Below the pieces are notes generated by a model. That model was not told the origin of the DNA, made no database searches, and saw nothing but the letters and a program-made list of their open reading frames with translations. A stretch of DNA of 64,000 nucleotides, taken from assembly GCF_000355905.1 (NCBI RefSeq), contig NZ_APLF01000004.1, positions 124,001 to 188,000 on the forward strand. Direction: 5' to 3'. Both the position numbers and the translations under genes were made by a program. Positions 54,173 through 64,000 of the stretch are shown piece by piece. Every line of letters begins with the position of its first letter. The stretch's first letter is position 1. This stretch comes from Psychroflexus gondwanensis ACAM 44 (GTDB lineage: Bacteria; Bacteroidota; Bacteroidia; Flavobacteriales; Flavobacteriaceae).

Positions 54173-54841
54173 GTGAAACGCTCTTCAGAAGCCAAAAGTT
54201 TACCTTGCCCGCTTTGTGAGCAACAAGCTGACTATTTTTGTAAAATAGGTCGAAAAGGCAGATTTTATTACAAGTGTTCAACCTGTCAATCTGTCTTTTT
54301 GATTCCTAAGAAATATGTAGATCACTCATCAGAAAGGGCGCGTTATGAAGAGCATAATAATGATGTAGAGGACCTTAGATATCAAGAATTTGTAAGTCCA
54401 ATTACGAAGGCAATTCAGGATCACTTCCCTACCAATGCAGAAGGTTTGGATTATGGCTGCGGAACTGGGCCAGTAGCTTCAGTGGTTTTGGAAGATTTGG
54501 GCTATAAAACTCTAGCCCTCTACGATCCTTTTTTTCAACCCGATGAAGGATATCTTTCCAAATCCTACGATTATATAATTTGCTGCGAGGTCATGGAACA
54601 TTTTTATTATCCCAAAAAAGAATTTTTGAAATTGAGGAATTTACTTAAGCCCTTCGGAAAATTATTTTGCAAAACAAGTCTTTTGAAAAGCAAGTCTAGT
54701 GTAAAAGAGTTTAGTGATTGGTGGTATAACAATGACCCCACTCATGTCTTTTTTTACACTGTGGAAACTCTAGAGTACATATCGAGACACTTTGGCTTTA
54801 AAAAGGTTAAAATAGAACCTAAGTTAATCACCTTTAGTTAA
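54173..54841 (+). CDS. Class I SAM methyltransferase with N-terminal zinc ribbon
   Basis: The 222-residue protein starts at a GTG one base after the DUF349 stop. Cysteines 12, 15, 35 and 38 (PCPLC and KCSTC) form a zinc ribbon, then a SAM-binding motif LDYGCGTGP (92-100) and CCEVMEHFYYP. Cases of this build are annotated as methyltransferases without known substrate. Tight coupling to the DUF349 gene suggests joint expression. Confidence 0.86.
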   Translation: MKRSSEAKSLPCPLCEQQADYFCKIGRKGRFYYKCSTCQSVFLIPKKYVDHSSERARYEEHNNDVEDLRYQEFVSPITKAIQDHFPTNAEGLDYGCGTGPVASVVLEDLGYKTLALYDPFFQPDEGYLSKSYDYIICCEVMEHFYYPKKEFLKLRNLLKPFGKLFCKTSLLKSKSSVKEFSDWWYNNDPTHVFFYTVETLEYISRHFGFKKVKIEPKLITFS

Positions 54842-54850
54842 AATAACCTT

Positions 54851-56212
54851 CTAGTCAAGTTTGAAGGAAGGAAATAATTCATTCAAAACAAAACTATAGT
54901 GAGTATCCAGCTGTATAGCTTTGTTGTAGTGCATTTTTGAATTTTTATAATCTCCCAATTCAAAATAAACACCCGCGTATCTATATTCTAACTCTGCGAA
55001 ATCTGTAAAGAAATCCTCGGCCTGATTTAGAGTTTGCAAAGCATCCTTAAAATGCCTTAGTTCTATAAGAATATCCAAACGAGTTATCCAAGTATCTAGC
55101 TCATAATTTCCAAGTTCAAGACTTTTTTTAAAACCAAAAGCTGAATCTTTTATATTATCCAATTCAAGATTAATGATGGCGAAATGCTTCCAGTAAAGCA
55201 CATTTTCTTCATCTATATTAATGGCTTTATTGATATAATACAAAGCCTTCTTATAATCTTTAATTTTGACGTGATAGTCTGAGAGTGCAAGCCACACTTT
55301 GTCCAACAAAGGATCTTCGTGAAGTGCTTTTTTGTAGTGCTTTAATGCTTTTTCAGGTTCATTCAGTTTCAAAAAGCACTTCCCAATTCTCAAATAGGCA
55401 AAAGCAGTAGGATCATCAATTTGAAGAGTGAGTATATAGCATTCTATAGCTTCTTTATAGCGCTTTAGACGTTCAAGTACCTTCCCTTTCTCTAGGTAAG
55501 CCCCTATAAAATATTCGTCTGAGATAATGGCATATTCGAAAGCCTCTAAGGCGTTATCGAACAGTTTATTTTCGAAATATATTTTTCCGAGTTGATGCCA
55601 AGCGACTTCGCAATAGGGTTGACGATCCAAAAAAGATTTTAAAAACTGAACTGCTTCTTCATTTTGATTTAAAAAGTCGAAGCAATAAATAATATTATAT
55701 AAGGCGGTAGAGTCGCTTTCATCGTTCTCTAGACATTTGATGTAACTTTGCTTAGCATTTTCAAAATCTTCTAGAAACATATACTCCATTCCCATAATAC
55801 TATGGATTTCTAGGAGATCATCGGCAAAGTTTAAAGATTCTTTTAAAATTTGAATAGCATCTAGATGAAGATCTTGCTTTGAGTAAATATTTGCAATAAG
55901 AATATATATTTCTTCATTATTGGGTTCCAAAGATTTTAGGCTTTCCAATAAATCCATAGCTTTTTCAAACTTATCTTCAAAAGAAAGCAATTCTGCTTTC
56001 ATCAAAAGTAAATTAACCGACTTTGGATGTTGATCTAAAGCAAGTTTTAAGGCCTTTTTAGCTAGAGCTAAGCGACCACTATCGATATAATGACCTATGA
56101 TATTTTCAAACTCCGTGGCATCGAAAAACAATATCTCATTGGTTTTCAACATCATTTCAAATTTCTCTATAGGAAAATCGAAGTCATCGTGATGAGAGGA
56201 TCCTAATTGCAT
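54851..56212 (-). CDS. Tetratricopeptide repeat protein
   Basis: The 453-residue protein is made almost wholly of TPR helices (from about 40 to the end), with repeats such as VAWHQLGKIYFENKLFDNAL and AFAYLRIGKCFLKLNEPEKAL. No signal peptide or catalytic motif is visible, so it is a cytosolic scaffold. Its gene is monocistronic, ending near the convergent methyltransferase gene. Confidence 0.9.
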   Translation of the reverse strand: MQLGSSHHDDFDFPIEKFEMMLKTNEILFFDATEFENIIGHYIDSGRLALAKKALKLALDQHPKSVNLLLMKAELLSFEDKFEKAMDLLESLKSLEPNNEEIYILIANIYSKQDLHLDAIQILKESLNFADDLLEIHSIMGMEYMFLEDFENAKQSYIKCLENDESDSTALYNIIYCFDFLNQNEEAVQFLKSFLDRQPYCEVAWHQLGKIYFENKLFDNALEAFEYAIISDEYFIGAYLEKGKVLERLKRYKEAIECYILTLQIDDPTAFAYLRIGKCFLKLNEPEKALKHYKKALHEDPLLDKVWLALSDYHVKIKDYKKALYYINKAINIDEENVLYWKHFAIINLELDNIKDSAFGFKKSLELGNYELDTWITRLDILIELRHFKDALQTLNQAEDFFTDFAELEYRYAGVYFELGDYKNSKMHYNKAIQLDTHYSFVLNELFPSFKLD

Positions 56213-56291
56213 ATAAAATGATTTAAGTTTTGGTTAAGGTAAAGGTCTTTTTTCAATTTAAATCGAGATTTAATAAAATGTTATCCACAAG

Positions 56292-57491
56292 TTATTCAGC
56301 TTTTTTGTGTTTAGAATACTCATTCAATATATCAATAATAATGCCACAGCCCTTGGTTATTTCTTCCTCAGAAATGGTTAATGGCGGGGAAATTCTTACA
56401 GCTTTTGTTTCGTAAAGTAACCAGAATAAAATAAGGCCTCGATTCTTGGCTTCAAGCACTAAATAATTAGCAATCTCATCACTTTTAAATAGCGGAGCTA
56501 GCATGAGTCCTTTGCCCCTTACTTCTTCAATAAGATCATGCTGAAGCAACTCTCTAAATAGTTTTTCTTTATGATCCACATCCTGTATAATAGTCGTGGA
56601 AAGAAGCACCTCTAAAGTAGCTTTACAAGCTGATGCGATCACAGGATTACCGCCAAAGGTCGTGATATGCCCAAGTTTCGGGCTGTCACTTAGTAGACCC
56701 ATTAAAGCTTTGGACGCTGTAAACGCCCCCACTGGCAATCCAGAAGCCATAGCTTTTCCTAAAACAAGAATATCTGGGACCACATCAAAATGTTGGAAGC
56801 CAAAAAGCTTTCCTGTTCTTCCAAATCCAGGTTGGATTTCATCTAAAATCAACAAGGCTCCAACCTCTTCACAGCGTTGTTTTACTTTTTTTAAATAATC
56901 ATTTTGAGGTAGAATGAACCCAGCCCCCCCTTGGATAGTTTCTAATATAACAGCTGCGGTTTGCTCTGTTATAATATCAAAGCAAGTTTCTGTATTAAAT
57001 TGCAAATGAGTGATATCTCCAACTAAGGGTCTGAAGGGTGCTACACGCTCCTCATAATCCATCAAACTTAAGGCTCCATAAGAATTACCATGATAGCACT
57101 TTTTGGCAGCTATAATCTGACTTCTACCCGTCGCTCTGCGGGCCAACTTCATCGCACCATCAATGGCTTCTGTACCGCTATTTACAAGGTAAGTTTGAGA
57201 TAAAGGCTCAGGTAATTGCTCTGCCAAAAGTTTGGTAAATTCTACCGCTGGAGATTGTATGTATTCCCCATACACCATGACATGCATGTATTGATCTAGC
57301 TGATTTTTTATAGCTTCAATCACTTTGGGATGTCTATGACCCAAACCGCAGGCAGAAACACCTGCCACAAAGTCTAGATATTGGGTTCCATCTTTTGCAT
57401 AGATATAAGAGCCTTCTGCAGAGACTACCTCAACTCCTAAGGGATGAGGAGTCGTTTGCGCCTGAAAATCTAAAAAATCACTTTTCATCAT
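56292..57491 (-). CDS. Class III aminotransferase
   Basis: The 399-residue PLP enzyme has NSGTEAIDGAMKLAR (104-118), YHGNSYGA (133-140), LDEIQPGFGRTG (216-227) and the PLP lysine in VLGKAMASGLPVGAF (Lys246). This fits the acetylornithine/4-aminobutyrate aminotransferase group. No arginine genes are adjacent, so the substrate is open. Its start overlaps the end of the OstA-like gene by 14 bases. Confidence 0.9.
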   Translation of the reverse strand: MMKSDFLDFQAQTTPHPLGVEVVSAEGSYIYAKDGTQYLDFVAGVSACGLGHRHPKVIEAIKNQLDQYMHVMVYGEYIQSPAVEFTKLLAEQLPEPLSQTYLVNSGTEAIDGAMKLARRATGRSQIIAAKKCYHGNSYGALSLMDYEERVAPFRPLVGDITHLQFNTETCFDIITEQTAAVILETIQGGAGFILPQNDYLKKVKQRCEEVGALLILDEIQPGFGRTGKLFGFQHFDVVPDILVLGKAMASGLPVGAFTASKALMGLLSDSPKLGHITTFGGNPVIASACKATLEVLLSTTIIQDVDHKEKLFRELLQHDLIEEVRGKGLMLAPLFKSDEIANYLVLEAKNRGLILFWLLYETKAVRISPPLTISEEEITKGCGIIIDILNEYSKHKKAE

Positions 57492-59184
57492 CTGTTTGTA
57501 CAGCTTTTATTTTTCTTAACGGTAATTTTTCATCCTCTGGGACTTCATCTGTATTTGAGGGTTTTAAGTTTGCTTTTTCTAAATTTGAATTTGAATTTAA
57601 CTCTCTTATTCCTTCAAAAAAGTCATCGTAAATCTCAGGATCTTCTAGTCCTTTTATCTTAGGCAAGACTAGGCTATCTCTACCTTCAAATAAGTCAGCT
57701 TTGCTCGTCAGCCGCTCATCTCCCCTCCAACTGAAGTCTTTTAATTTCCTAGCATTATCTGGAAACATAGAACTTGGATGCGTTTTGGAATCCACTTCAT
57801 TGTAATAATAGACATCCACGATTTCTTGTTTTTCCAACAAGATTTTAATTTTAGCCGAGATCGATTTATTGATGCCTAAAAGATCTGAGGTATCATCCCT
57901 CAAAAAGAATAAGGATTCTGTATTTCGAATAATATTAACTTCATAAATTTCATTATCTCTAAATAAACCGTAAAGTTCCTTTCCCTTAATTTGATTGTAA
58001 CCTTCGATGGAATCTTTTTGGATCATAAACGCATTATAAAAAACTTTAAGAGAATCTAATTGCTCCGTTTCAGTATTACTGATTAAATGAATGGTATCTC
58101 CAGTGATTTGACTTTCACCTGACCACAGAATTGGATCTCGAATTAATTTAGTAAGTCCGGTGACTTCATTACTATGTATAGAGTCTGCTTTTCCGCTCAA
58201 ATCCGATTTATACAATCTAGCATCATAAAAAGCCCGTATGTCTCTATTTCCAGTCTTTCCTGTAACCATCAATGTATCACTTGCAATAAAGACTGAATCC
58301 TTCTCTTGTTTTATAGCTGCAAGCGGATTTTTAGTAATAAACAGGGAGTCCTTCATCCTAAATACCTCCGCATAATGACCTTTAATAACCGACTGATTCA
58401 CCGTGTCGGTGACTTTGATATTGTTGGTTGCAGAAGCGAAACCTGTGGGCCTGTCAAAATAAATACTATCGCCTTCCAATAGTCTATTTTCGTAATCGAT
58501 TTTAGAATTCTTTACAAAGAAACCATTATCTTTTCGCGTATCATAAAATCCTCTCTCGCAATACACGGTACTCGTTTCGCTTGTTATCGTAGAAGGACCA
58601 TATAAATAAGCATGACCTTTCTCAGAATAAAAATCTAAATAATCTGAGTCAATATCATACTCTGGATTTCTGACCTTAACTTCTTTCCGAAACGAAAATT
58701 TTTCTTGATTCATAAAATATCTACCTATCACGCTTGTAATCGTAGATGCAGAATCCTTTACAGCGCCGCCACTTCTGTAAAAAGCCTGTTGCTTGAGTCT
58801 ATTGAAAAATAAGGAATCTGTTGTGAGTCTATTGCTAGGCGTTGTTAATACCACATCTTCACTAGCAAAAGCAAATTGGGTATTTCCATTATACTCGGCA
58901 TACTTACTAGTCATATTCACCGTATCACCCTGCTTCATTCTTACATTCCCAAAAGCTCTAAAGAAGTCATCTGTTTGATAAAAAATAGCCCGATCGCACC
59001 AGATCTCAATACCCTCATGAAGGAAGTAAACCTGATTATTGACTTTCGATAAGATAAAAGCTCCGGGGTAGTTTGCTTCATCCACACGAGTTCTATCGCT
59101 AGTGTAATCTATTTTTTTTCCTTGTTGAGAATATAAAATGTTTCCAAAAAGCAAAAAAGATACTAAAACTATAAGGTATTTCAA
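57478..59184 (-). CDS. OstA/LptA-like LPS transport protein
   Basis: The 568-residue exported protein has a signal peptide (1-20) and an N-terminal LptA-like beta-jellyroll stretch (about 22-160: FLHEGIEIWCDRAIFY, GNVRMKQGDTVNMTSKYAEYNG) repeated further on. Bacteroidota use such long OstA-like proteins in lipopolysaccharide transport; that is the likely role. The C-terminus is Lys/Glu/Pro-rich. It is coupled to the aminotransferase gene downstream. Confidence 0.88.
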   Translation of the reverse strand: MKYLIVLVSFLLFGNILYSQQGKKIDYTSDRTRVDEANYPGAFILSKVNNQVYFLHEGIEIWCDRAIFYQTDDFFRAFGNVRMKQGDTVNMTSKYAEYNGNTQFAFASEDVVLTTPSNRLTTDSLFFNRLKQQAFYRSGGAVKDSASTITSVIGRYFMNQEKFSFRKEVKVRNPEYDIDSDYLDFYSEKGHAYLYGPSTITSETSTVYCERGFYDTRKDNGFFVKNSKIDYENRLLEGDSIYFDRPTGFASATNNIKVTDTVNQSVIKGHYAEVFRMKDSLFITKNPLAAIKQEKDSVFIASDTLMVTGKTGNRDIRAFYDARLYKSDLSGKADSIHSNEVTGLTKLIRDPILWSGESQITGDTIHLISNTETEQLDSLKVFYNAFMIQKDSIEGYNQIKGKELYGLFRDNEIYEVNIIRNTESLFFLRDDTSDLLGINKSISAKIKILLEKQEIVDVYYYNEVDSKTHPSSMFPDNARKLKDFSWRGDERLTSKADLFEGRDSLVLPKIKGLEDPEIYDDFFEGIRELNSNSNLEKANLKPSNTDEVPEDEKLPLRKIKAVQTDDEK

Positions 59185-59293
59185 ATCGATTTCTTTAGGC
59201 TCACAAAATTACATTTTTATTAAAACAAAATCAGCAATTAACTGCTGCTTTAAGTGTATCGAATAACTTCACATTAAATCCCTTCAAAATCTA

Positions 59294-60871
59294 TTAAAGA
59301 AGGTAATCTGTACTCACAAAATTGGACGTTTTACTTTCCAAAAGTTTACGAATAATATCATTATTGTGAGGATTGTCTTTTGATGCTAAAAAGGTTCTTA
59401 TAGAAAAAGACCTTAGGGCATCGTGAACACTCAAGGTTCCAACTGCAGAATCTTTTCGCCCTGTAAATGGTAAGACATCGGGTCCTCGTTGGCAAGAGCT
59501 ATTTAGGTTGACTCTACACACTAGATTTACCAATACATCTATGAGTGGTGCAAGGGTATCGACATTTTTGCCAAATAAACTAACCTGCTGTCCATAATTA
59601 GATCTTGCCATTTCGTCCAGCAGCTCTTGTGTATCATTAAAAGATTTTATAGGCACCACAGGCCCAAATTGCTCTTCTTGATATACGCGCATAGATTCGT
59701 TGACGGGGTATAATACTGCAGGGTAAATATAATTATCGGTAACAGTTCCTCCTTTTTTATTGAGAATCTTCGCTCCCTTTTCTTTGGCATCATCTATTAG
59801 TTCTTTTATATAAGCAGGCTTGTTAGGCTCTGGAAGTGGTGTCAATTTTACGCCTTCTTCCCAAGGCTGACCAAATTTAAGCTCATCCACTCGTTTTGAA
59901 AATCGCTCATTAAACTCCTCCTTAATTTTATCGTGGACATATATAATTTTAAGAGCTGTACAGCGCTGGCCATTATAAGATAATGACCCATTAATACACT
60001 CTTCAATAGCTAAATCTAAATCAGCATCTGGAAGAATGATCGCTGGATTTTTGGCTTCTAAACCGAGTATAAGTCTTAATCTATTTTTGTAGGGATGTTG
60101 ATCCTGAAGGGCAATGGCAGAAGTTGAGTTTCCTATAAGCGCTAAGACATCAATCTTACCCGTTTTCATGATGGGTGCTGCAACTTCTCTTCCTCTTCCA
60201 TAGATTACGTTTATAACTCCAGCAGGAAAACTTTTTTGAAAAGCCTCTAGCAAAGGAGATAACAAAAGAACTCCGTGCTTGGCGGGTTTAAAAACAGCAG
60301 TATTTCCCATCATCAGTGCTGGAATAAGCAAAGCAAAGGTTTCGTTCAAGGGGTAATTGTAAGGTCCTAAACATAGAACAACCCCGAGCGGCCCTCTTCT
60401 GATATGAGCATTGATTCCATCTATTTTTTCAAACTTGGCACTATCCCTGTCCAGCTGTTTGTAATCATCTATTGTATCATAGATATACTGAACAGTTCTA
60501 TCAAATTCTTTTTCTGAGTCTGGTAGCGTTTTTCCAATTTCCCACATCAGTAGTTTTACAACTTCAGTTCGTTTGGTTTGCATATGCTTCACAAAAGATT
60601 TCATACAGTCAATTCTTTCTTTTACGCGCATAGTTGGCCAATCCCCTTTTCCTTTATCGTAGGCATTTACTGCAGAATTTAAAACTCCCAAAGCTGTTGG
60701 CTCATCCATATGAGGAACAGTGCCAAGCAAGGTCGGCTTATATTCTGAACTTGTAGAAATTGTAGAATGCACCTCATCCATTTTTCCATCCCAGTTGACT
60801 AGTTTACCGTTATCTAAATATGTATTTTGATGAAGTAACGAGTCAATTGTATCTAAATTTGTATTTACCAT
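59294..60871 (-). CDS. gapN: NADP-dependent glyceraldehyde-3-phosphate dehydrogenase (GapN type)
   Basis: The 525-residue aldehyde dehydrogenase has catalytic Cys304 in NGQRCTALK, general-base Glu272 in LGLEAKNP, Asn173 in GPYNYPLNE and [12 protein letters not shown] before it. The segments [10 protein letters not shown] and [10 protein letters not shown] place it with non-phosphorylating GapN rather than general ALDHs. It gives NADPH and 3-phosphoglycerate from glyceraldehyde 3-phosphate, bypassing the ATP-yielding step. It is monocistronic. Confidence 0.85.
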   Translation of the reverse strand: MVNTNLDTIDSLLHQNTYLDNGKLVNWDGKMDEVHSTISTSSEYKPTLLGTVPHMDEPTALGVLNSAVNAYDKGKGDWPTMRVKERIDCMKSFVKHMQTKRTEVVKLLMWEIGKTLPDSEKEFDRTVQYIYDTIDDYKQLDRDSAKFEKIDGINAHIRRGPLGVVLCLGPYNYPLNETFALLIPALMMGNTAVFKPAKHGVLLLSPLLEAFQKSFPAGVINVIYGRGREVAAPIMKTGKIDVLALIGNSTSAIALQDQHPYKNRLRLILGLEAKNPAIILPDADLDLAIEECINGSLSYNGQRCTALKIIYVHDKIKEEFNERFSKRVDELKFGQPWEEGVKLTPLPEPNKPAYIKELIDDAKEKGAKILNKKGGTVTDNYIYPAVLYPVNESMRVYQEEQFGPVVPIKSFNDTQELLDEMARSNYGQQVSLFGKNVDTLAPLIDVLVNLVCRVNLNSSCQRGPDVLPFTGRKDSAVGTLSVHDALRSFSIRTFLASKDNPHNNDIIRKLLESKTSNFVSTDYLL

Positions 60872-61150
60872 AATGTTTTAAGGGTTTTTATTGAAATATA
60901 TGACAATTTAGATAAACTAACTTATCGTCCTGTCATAACCAAATAAAATGATTTGTTAAGCTTTAGTGATGCATACGTTTTGATAAAAATCCGCACAACT
61001 ATTTCTAACCTCAAAATATCTAAAAAAGCAGAGGAGAATTTCCAATAATGAAGACTAACCTAGATGAAAGAATTTTACGTTTCTTCTAGGACAGACATTA
61101 TTAAGCAAATCTTAAGTTCACAAAATTAAAAATGCACTACATTTGTAGTA
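60872..61150. other. Intergenic region before the metal-efflux operon
   Basis: About 280 bases. It holds no convincing gene; a 13-codon frame at 61048-61089 has no support. TACATTTG at 61138-61145 is a likely -7 element for the next gene. Confidence 0.5.
61138..61145 (+). promoter_or_regulatory. -7 element before the efflux operon
   Basis: TACATTTG matches the TAnnTTTG consensus. The ATG at 61151 lies only five bases after it, so transcription would start at or next to that codon. A second in-frame ATG is at 61160. A TTC at 61117 sits near the -33 position. Confidence 0.45.
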
Positions 61151-61531
61151 ATGAAGAATATGTTTTCATATCTACTAGTTATGCTTTTTACCCTACAATC
61201 GTTTGGTTTAAACGCTGCTAATTTAGTCAACCTCACTAGTTTGGCGGAACATTACGAGCTTCATAAAACTGAACATCAAAATTCATTTTTAGAGTTTTTT
61301 GAGCTGCACTATGGTAGTCAGAAAGAGGCGCACGAAAAGGAACACGATGAACATCAAAACCTTCCTTTTCAAGAATGCCACCATTATTCCAACAATTTTT
61401 TCTTTGAATTACCTCAGGTCATAAGTATAAAGCTAACAGCCCCTCTTGAAATAGTTCAGAATAATTTTAATTATACTTCACAATTTAATTTATTGATTGA
61501 AACTGATATTCTTCAGCCGCCGAAACATTAA
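61151..61531 (+). CDS. Exported histidine-rich protein upstream of czcA
   Basis: The 126-residue protein has a signal peptide (about 1-23) and a His/Glu-rich middle (about 70-85: EAHEKEHDEHQN, then ECHHYSNN). It ends in a beta-rich tail. The histidines suggest binding of Cu, Zn or similar ions. Small proteins of this kind often precede HME-RND pumps in Bacteroidota, but I do not know this family by name. The RND gene follows by 48 bases. Confidence 0.72.
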   Translation: MKNMFSYLLVMLFTLQSFGLNAANLVNLTSLAEHYELHKTEHQNSFLEFFELHYGSQKEAHEKEHDEHQNLPFQECHHYSNNFFFELPQVISIKLTAPLEIVQNNFNYTSQFNLLIETDILQPPKH

Positions 61532-61579
61532 ACTCTGATGTCATCCAAGTTTATTGTTTCATTTTCAATTTAAAATTTC

Positions 61580-64000
61580 ATGTTATCAAAAATTATTGAA
61601 TTTAGCTTAAAGTCTAAATTCTTTATCCTATTAATGGTGAGTGGTATTGTTGGTTTTGGGGTTTATTCCTTAACCCAAATACCGATTGGTGCCGTACCCG
61701 ATATCACCAACAACCAAGTACAAGTCATCACAACATCACGTAACCTTTCTACCACCGATGTTGAACAGTTTATTACCTATCCCGTCGAATTGGAAATGGT
61801 GAATTTACCAGGCGTCAAAGAAATACGCTCGGTCTCTAAGTTTGGCCTTTCGGTGGTTACCATAGTCTTTGAAGATGATTTAGGCACGTATTTACCACGC
61901 CAACTCATTGCCGAAAAACTAAAATCTGCAGCTGAAAATATTCCTTCAGGGTTTGGTACTCCAGAAATGGGACCTATTACAACTGGTTTAGGCGAGATAT
62001 ATCAATATACTTTAGAAACCAAACCGGGCTACGAAGACCAGTATGATGCTACCGAATTGCGTACCATTCAAGATTGGATTGTTCGCCGACAATTATCTGG
62101 AATTCCTGGCGTCGTTGAAATTAACACTTGGGGAGGCTTCTTAAAAGAGTACGAGGTCAGCATTAATTCGAAGCGCCTACAGGCCAATAACATCACTATT
62201 GCTGAAGTTTTTCAAGCCCTTGAAAACAACAATTCTGTAGCTGGTGGTAGTTATATCGAAAAAAATGAAGAAGCCTATTTTATAAGAGGCGAAGGACTTA
62301 TTAAAAGTTTAGAAGACATTAAAAATATAAGTGTTACCACTCGAAACAATCAACCTGTTTTCATCAAGGATATTGCTGAAGTAGGTTTTGGTTACGCCAG
62401 ACGCTTTGGTGCTATAACTGGAAATGGAGAAGGCGAAAAAGTTTTGGGGCAAGTGATGATGCTCAAAAATGCCGATTCCAAACGTGTCATTGATGCGGTA
62501 AAGACACGTATAGCTGAAATTGAAACTACTTTACCTGAAGGGGTGTATATCAACGGTTTTTTGGACCGCTCAGAATTAATACAACGCACAACTACTACTA
62601 TTGCTGAGAATTTGTTGTTAGGGTTTTTGGTGGTTGCCTTTATTGTGGTTTTACTTATCGGCGATTGGCGTGCTGGTTTAGTGATTTCTTCTATTATACC
62701 GCTTAGTTTTTTAGTAGCGATAAGCTTAATGTACATCTTTGGTGTTGACGCCAATTTAATGAGCCTAGGTGCTTTAGACTTTGGAATCATCGTTGACGGT
62801 GCTGTTATTATAGTTGAGTTTGTCGCCTTCAAAATGTGGCAACGCTCCAATGAGTTTTCCAACAAAACATCGACCGAGATCAGTAAATTAAAAGATAAAA
62901 TCACTTCTAAGGGAGCATCTAAAATGCTTAATTCAGCCATTTTTGGTCAGTTGATTATCTTGATTGTATTTATCCCAATTTTATCGTTGAGTGGCATAGA
63001 AGGTAAGATGTTTAGACCTATGGCGCTTACGTTTAGCTTTGCTCTTATTGGTGCTATGGTATTGTGTTTTACCTGGGTCCCAGTAGCCTGTAGTTTGATT
63101 TTGAAACCACAATCTAAGTCAAGTTTCACCATATCTACTAAACTCCTCAATGGCGTTAAACGCGTTTATTTACCGTCCATTAAATGGTCTTTAAAACATA
63201 CTAAACCCGTACTGATTTCAGCGGTCGTTTTACTTGCACTTGGCGTGTTTACGTTTACTAGAATGGGAGGTGAATTTGTTCCCACACTCGATGAAGGTGA
63301 CTTTGTCATTCAACCCATTTTAAAAACGGGGAAATCCTTAAAAAGCACAGTTGAACGCACTACTGCAATAGAAAAAATACTGCTTGAGCAATTTCCTGAA
63401 GTCACCCAAGTAGTCTCTCGTATTGGTGCTGCTGAAGTACCAACCGATCCAATGTCGATGCAGGATTCAGATGTAATTGTGCGCCTGAAACCCAAATCAG
63501 AATGGACATCTGCCGATACCAAAGAAGGCTTAGCCGAAAAATTTGAAGAGGCTTTATCTGTTTTTCCAGGAATGGAACTCGAGTTTACTCAACCTATTGA
63601 AATGCGTTTTAATGAATTGATTACTGGAGTTCGTTCAGATATTGCCATAAAGGTATTTGGTGAAGATTTAGATATTTTAGCTAGAAAGGGAAATGAAATA
63701 AAGTCGCTTATCGAAAATGTAGATGGGGCTGCAGACATCTCCGTAGAAAAAATTGTGGGTTTACCACAAATGTTGGTAAATTTTGAGCGTGATAAGATTG
63801 CACGATACGGTCTTGATATCAAAACTATTAACGATATTATCACCACAGGATTTGCAGGAAAATCTACCGGTGTTGTCTTTGAAGGTGAAAAGCGATTTGA
63901 CTTAGTGGTAAGGCTTCAAGATACCCAGCGCCAAGATATAAGTGATCTTAGAAACTTAATGATTGATGCACCTGGTTATGGTAAAATCCCTCTAAATGAA
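61580..64000 (+). CDS. Heavy-metal RND efflux transporter CzcA/CusA, N-terminal part
   Basis: The gene starts at 61580 and runs off the window end after 807 open codons of about 1040-1450. It begins MLSKIIEFSLKSKFFILLM, has PIGAVPDITNNQVQV (about 35-49), the porter domain, and the HME-type TM4 pattern LDFGIIVDGAVIIVE near 395, whose Asp/Glu residues carry protons. It is the inner-membrane pump of a tripartite Co/Zn/Cd or Cu/Ag exporter. Adaptor and outer-membrane genes are expected next, outside the window. Which metal is exported cannot be told. Confidence 0.93.
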   Translation, partial: MLSKIIEFSLKSKFFILLMVSGIVGFGVYSLTQIPIGAVPDITNNQVQVITTSRNLSTTDVEQFITYPVELEMVNLPGVKEIRSVSKFGLSVVTIVFEDDLGTYLPRQLIAEKLKSAAENIPSGFGTPEMGPITTGLGEIYQYTLETKPGYEDQYDATELRTIQDWIVRRQLSGIPGVVEINTWGGFLKEYEVSINSKRLQANNITIAEVFQALENNNSVAGGSYIEKNEEAYFIRGEGLIKSLEDIKNISVTTRNNQPVFIKDIAEVGFGYARRFGAITGNGEGEKVLGQVMMLKNADSKRVIDAVKTRIAEIETTLPEGVYINGFLDRSELIQRTTTTIAENLLLGFLVVAFIVVLLIGDWRAGLVISSIIPLSFLVAISLMYIFGVDANLMSLGALDFGIIVDGAVIIVEFVAFKMWQRSNEFSNKTSTEISKLKDKITSKGASKMLNSAIFGQLIILIVFIPILSLSGIEGKMFRPMALTFSFALIGAMVLCFTWVPVACSLILKPQSKSSFTISTKLLNGVKRVYLPSIKWSLKHTKPVLISAVVLLALGVFTFTRMGGEFVPTLDEGDFVIQPILKTGKSLKSTVERTTAIEKILLEQFPEVTQVVSRIGAAEVPTDPMSMQDSDVIVRLKPKSEWTSADTKEGLAEKFEEALSVFPGMELEFTQPIEMRFNELITGVRSDIAIKVFGEDLDILARKGNEIKSLIENVDGAADISVEKIVGLPQMLVNFERDKIARYGLDIKTINDIITTGFAGKSTGVVFEGEKRFDLVVRLQDTQRQDISDLRNLMIDAPGYGKIPLNE

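Noticed and set aside
61048-61089. A 13-codon frame in the gap before the efflux operon.
   Set aside because: Too short, no family and no clear start context.

Overview
The window looks like chromosomal DNA of a marine-type flavobacterium (Bacteroidota, probably Flavobacteriaceae; I cannot name a genus). The grounds are low GC, little Shine-Dalgarno sequence before starts, recurring TAnnTTTG -7 elements, menaquinone genes, lipoproteins with short lipoboxes, a TonB receptor, a fused alpha/beta 2-oxoacid dehydrogenase E1, a CvfB-like protein and a small 4.5S SRP RNA. Coding density is high and most genes are housekeeping. I saw no rRNA, tRNA or CRISPR.

Layout. 1-3.6 kb: menaquinone operon on the minus strand (thioesterase, isochorismate synthase, menD) followed by a cut-off CvfB-like gene. 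3.7-8.8 kb: GH113-like lipoprotein, esterase, GreA/GreB-like factor, and an operon of DUF5522, urocanate hydratase and DUF4136 lipoprotein. 8.8-13.1 kb: PLP desulfhydrase/deaminase, glucosaminidase-LysM lipoprotein, hemL and three small membrane proteins. 13.1-17.6 kb: SLC13 transporter, Rrf2 regulator, recQ. 18.3-24.9 kb: a minus-strand biosynthetic operon joining a flavoprotein, a methyltransferase and a type III polyketide synthase to its own type II fatty-acid enzymes (enoyl reductase, dehydratase, ketosynthase, ACP, phosphopantetheinyl transferase). 25-40.7 kb: OmpA and lipocalin lipoproteins, fused E1, 2OG-Fe oxygenase, SUI1, nucleoside phosphorylase, ung, MutS2 without Smr, fahA, glyA, a beta-helix lipoprotein and glutaminyl cyclotransferase. 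40.8-47.7 kb: SRP RNA, SDR, transaldolase, threonine aldolase, prfB with programmed frameshift, ArsC-like protein, a PCIF1-like N6-adenine methyltransferase, fumC. 47.7-48.9 kb: an IS1595/ISXO2-type insertion sequence whose left end seems interrupted by a palindromic element. 49-61 kb: TonB receptor, DUF349 protein with five tandem acidic repeats, zinc-ribbon methyltransferase, TPR protein, class III aminotransferase, OstA-like protein, GapN-type dehydrogenase. 61.1-64 kb: start of a heavy-metal RND efflux operon (histidine-rich exported protein, then czcA cut by the window end).

The two most notable items are the type III PKS operon, which reads as a self-contained pathway for a methylated, hydroxylated phenolic or pyrone lipid starting from a dedicated acyl-ACP, and the bacterial relative of eukaryotic PCIF1 (the mRNA cap-adjacent m6Am writer) next to prfB. 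Smaller points are a dyad that may be the Rrf2 operator in the SLC13 promoter, a prfB frameshift site without the usual internal Shine-Dalgarno, and several starts that are better placed downstream because the upstream TTG overlaps a -7 box.
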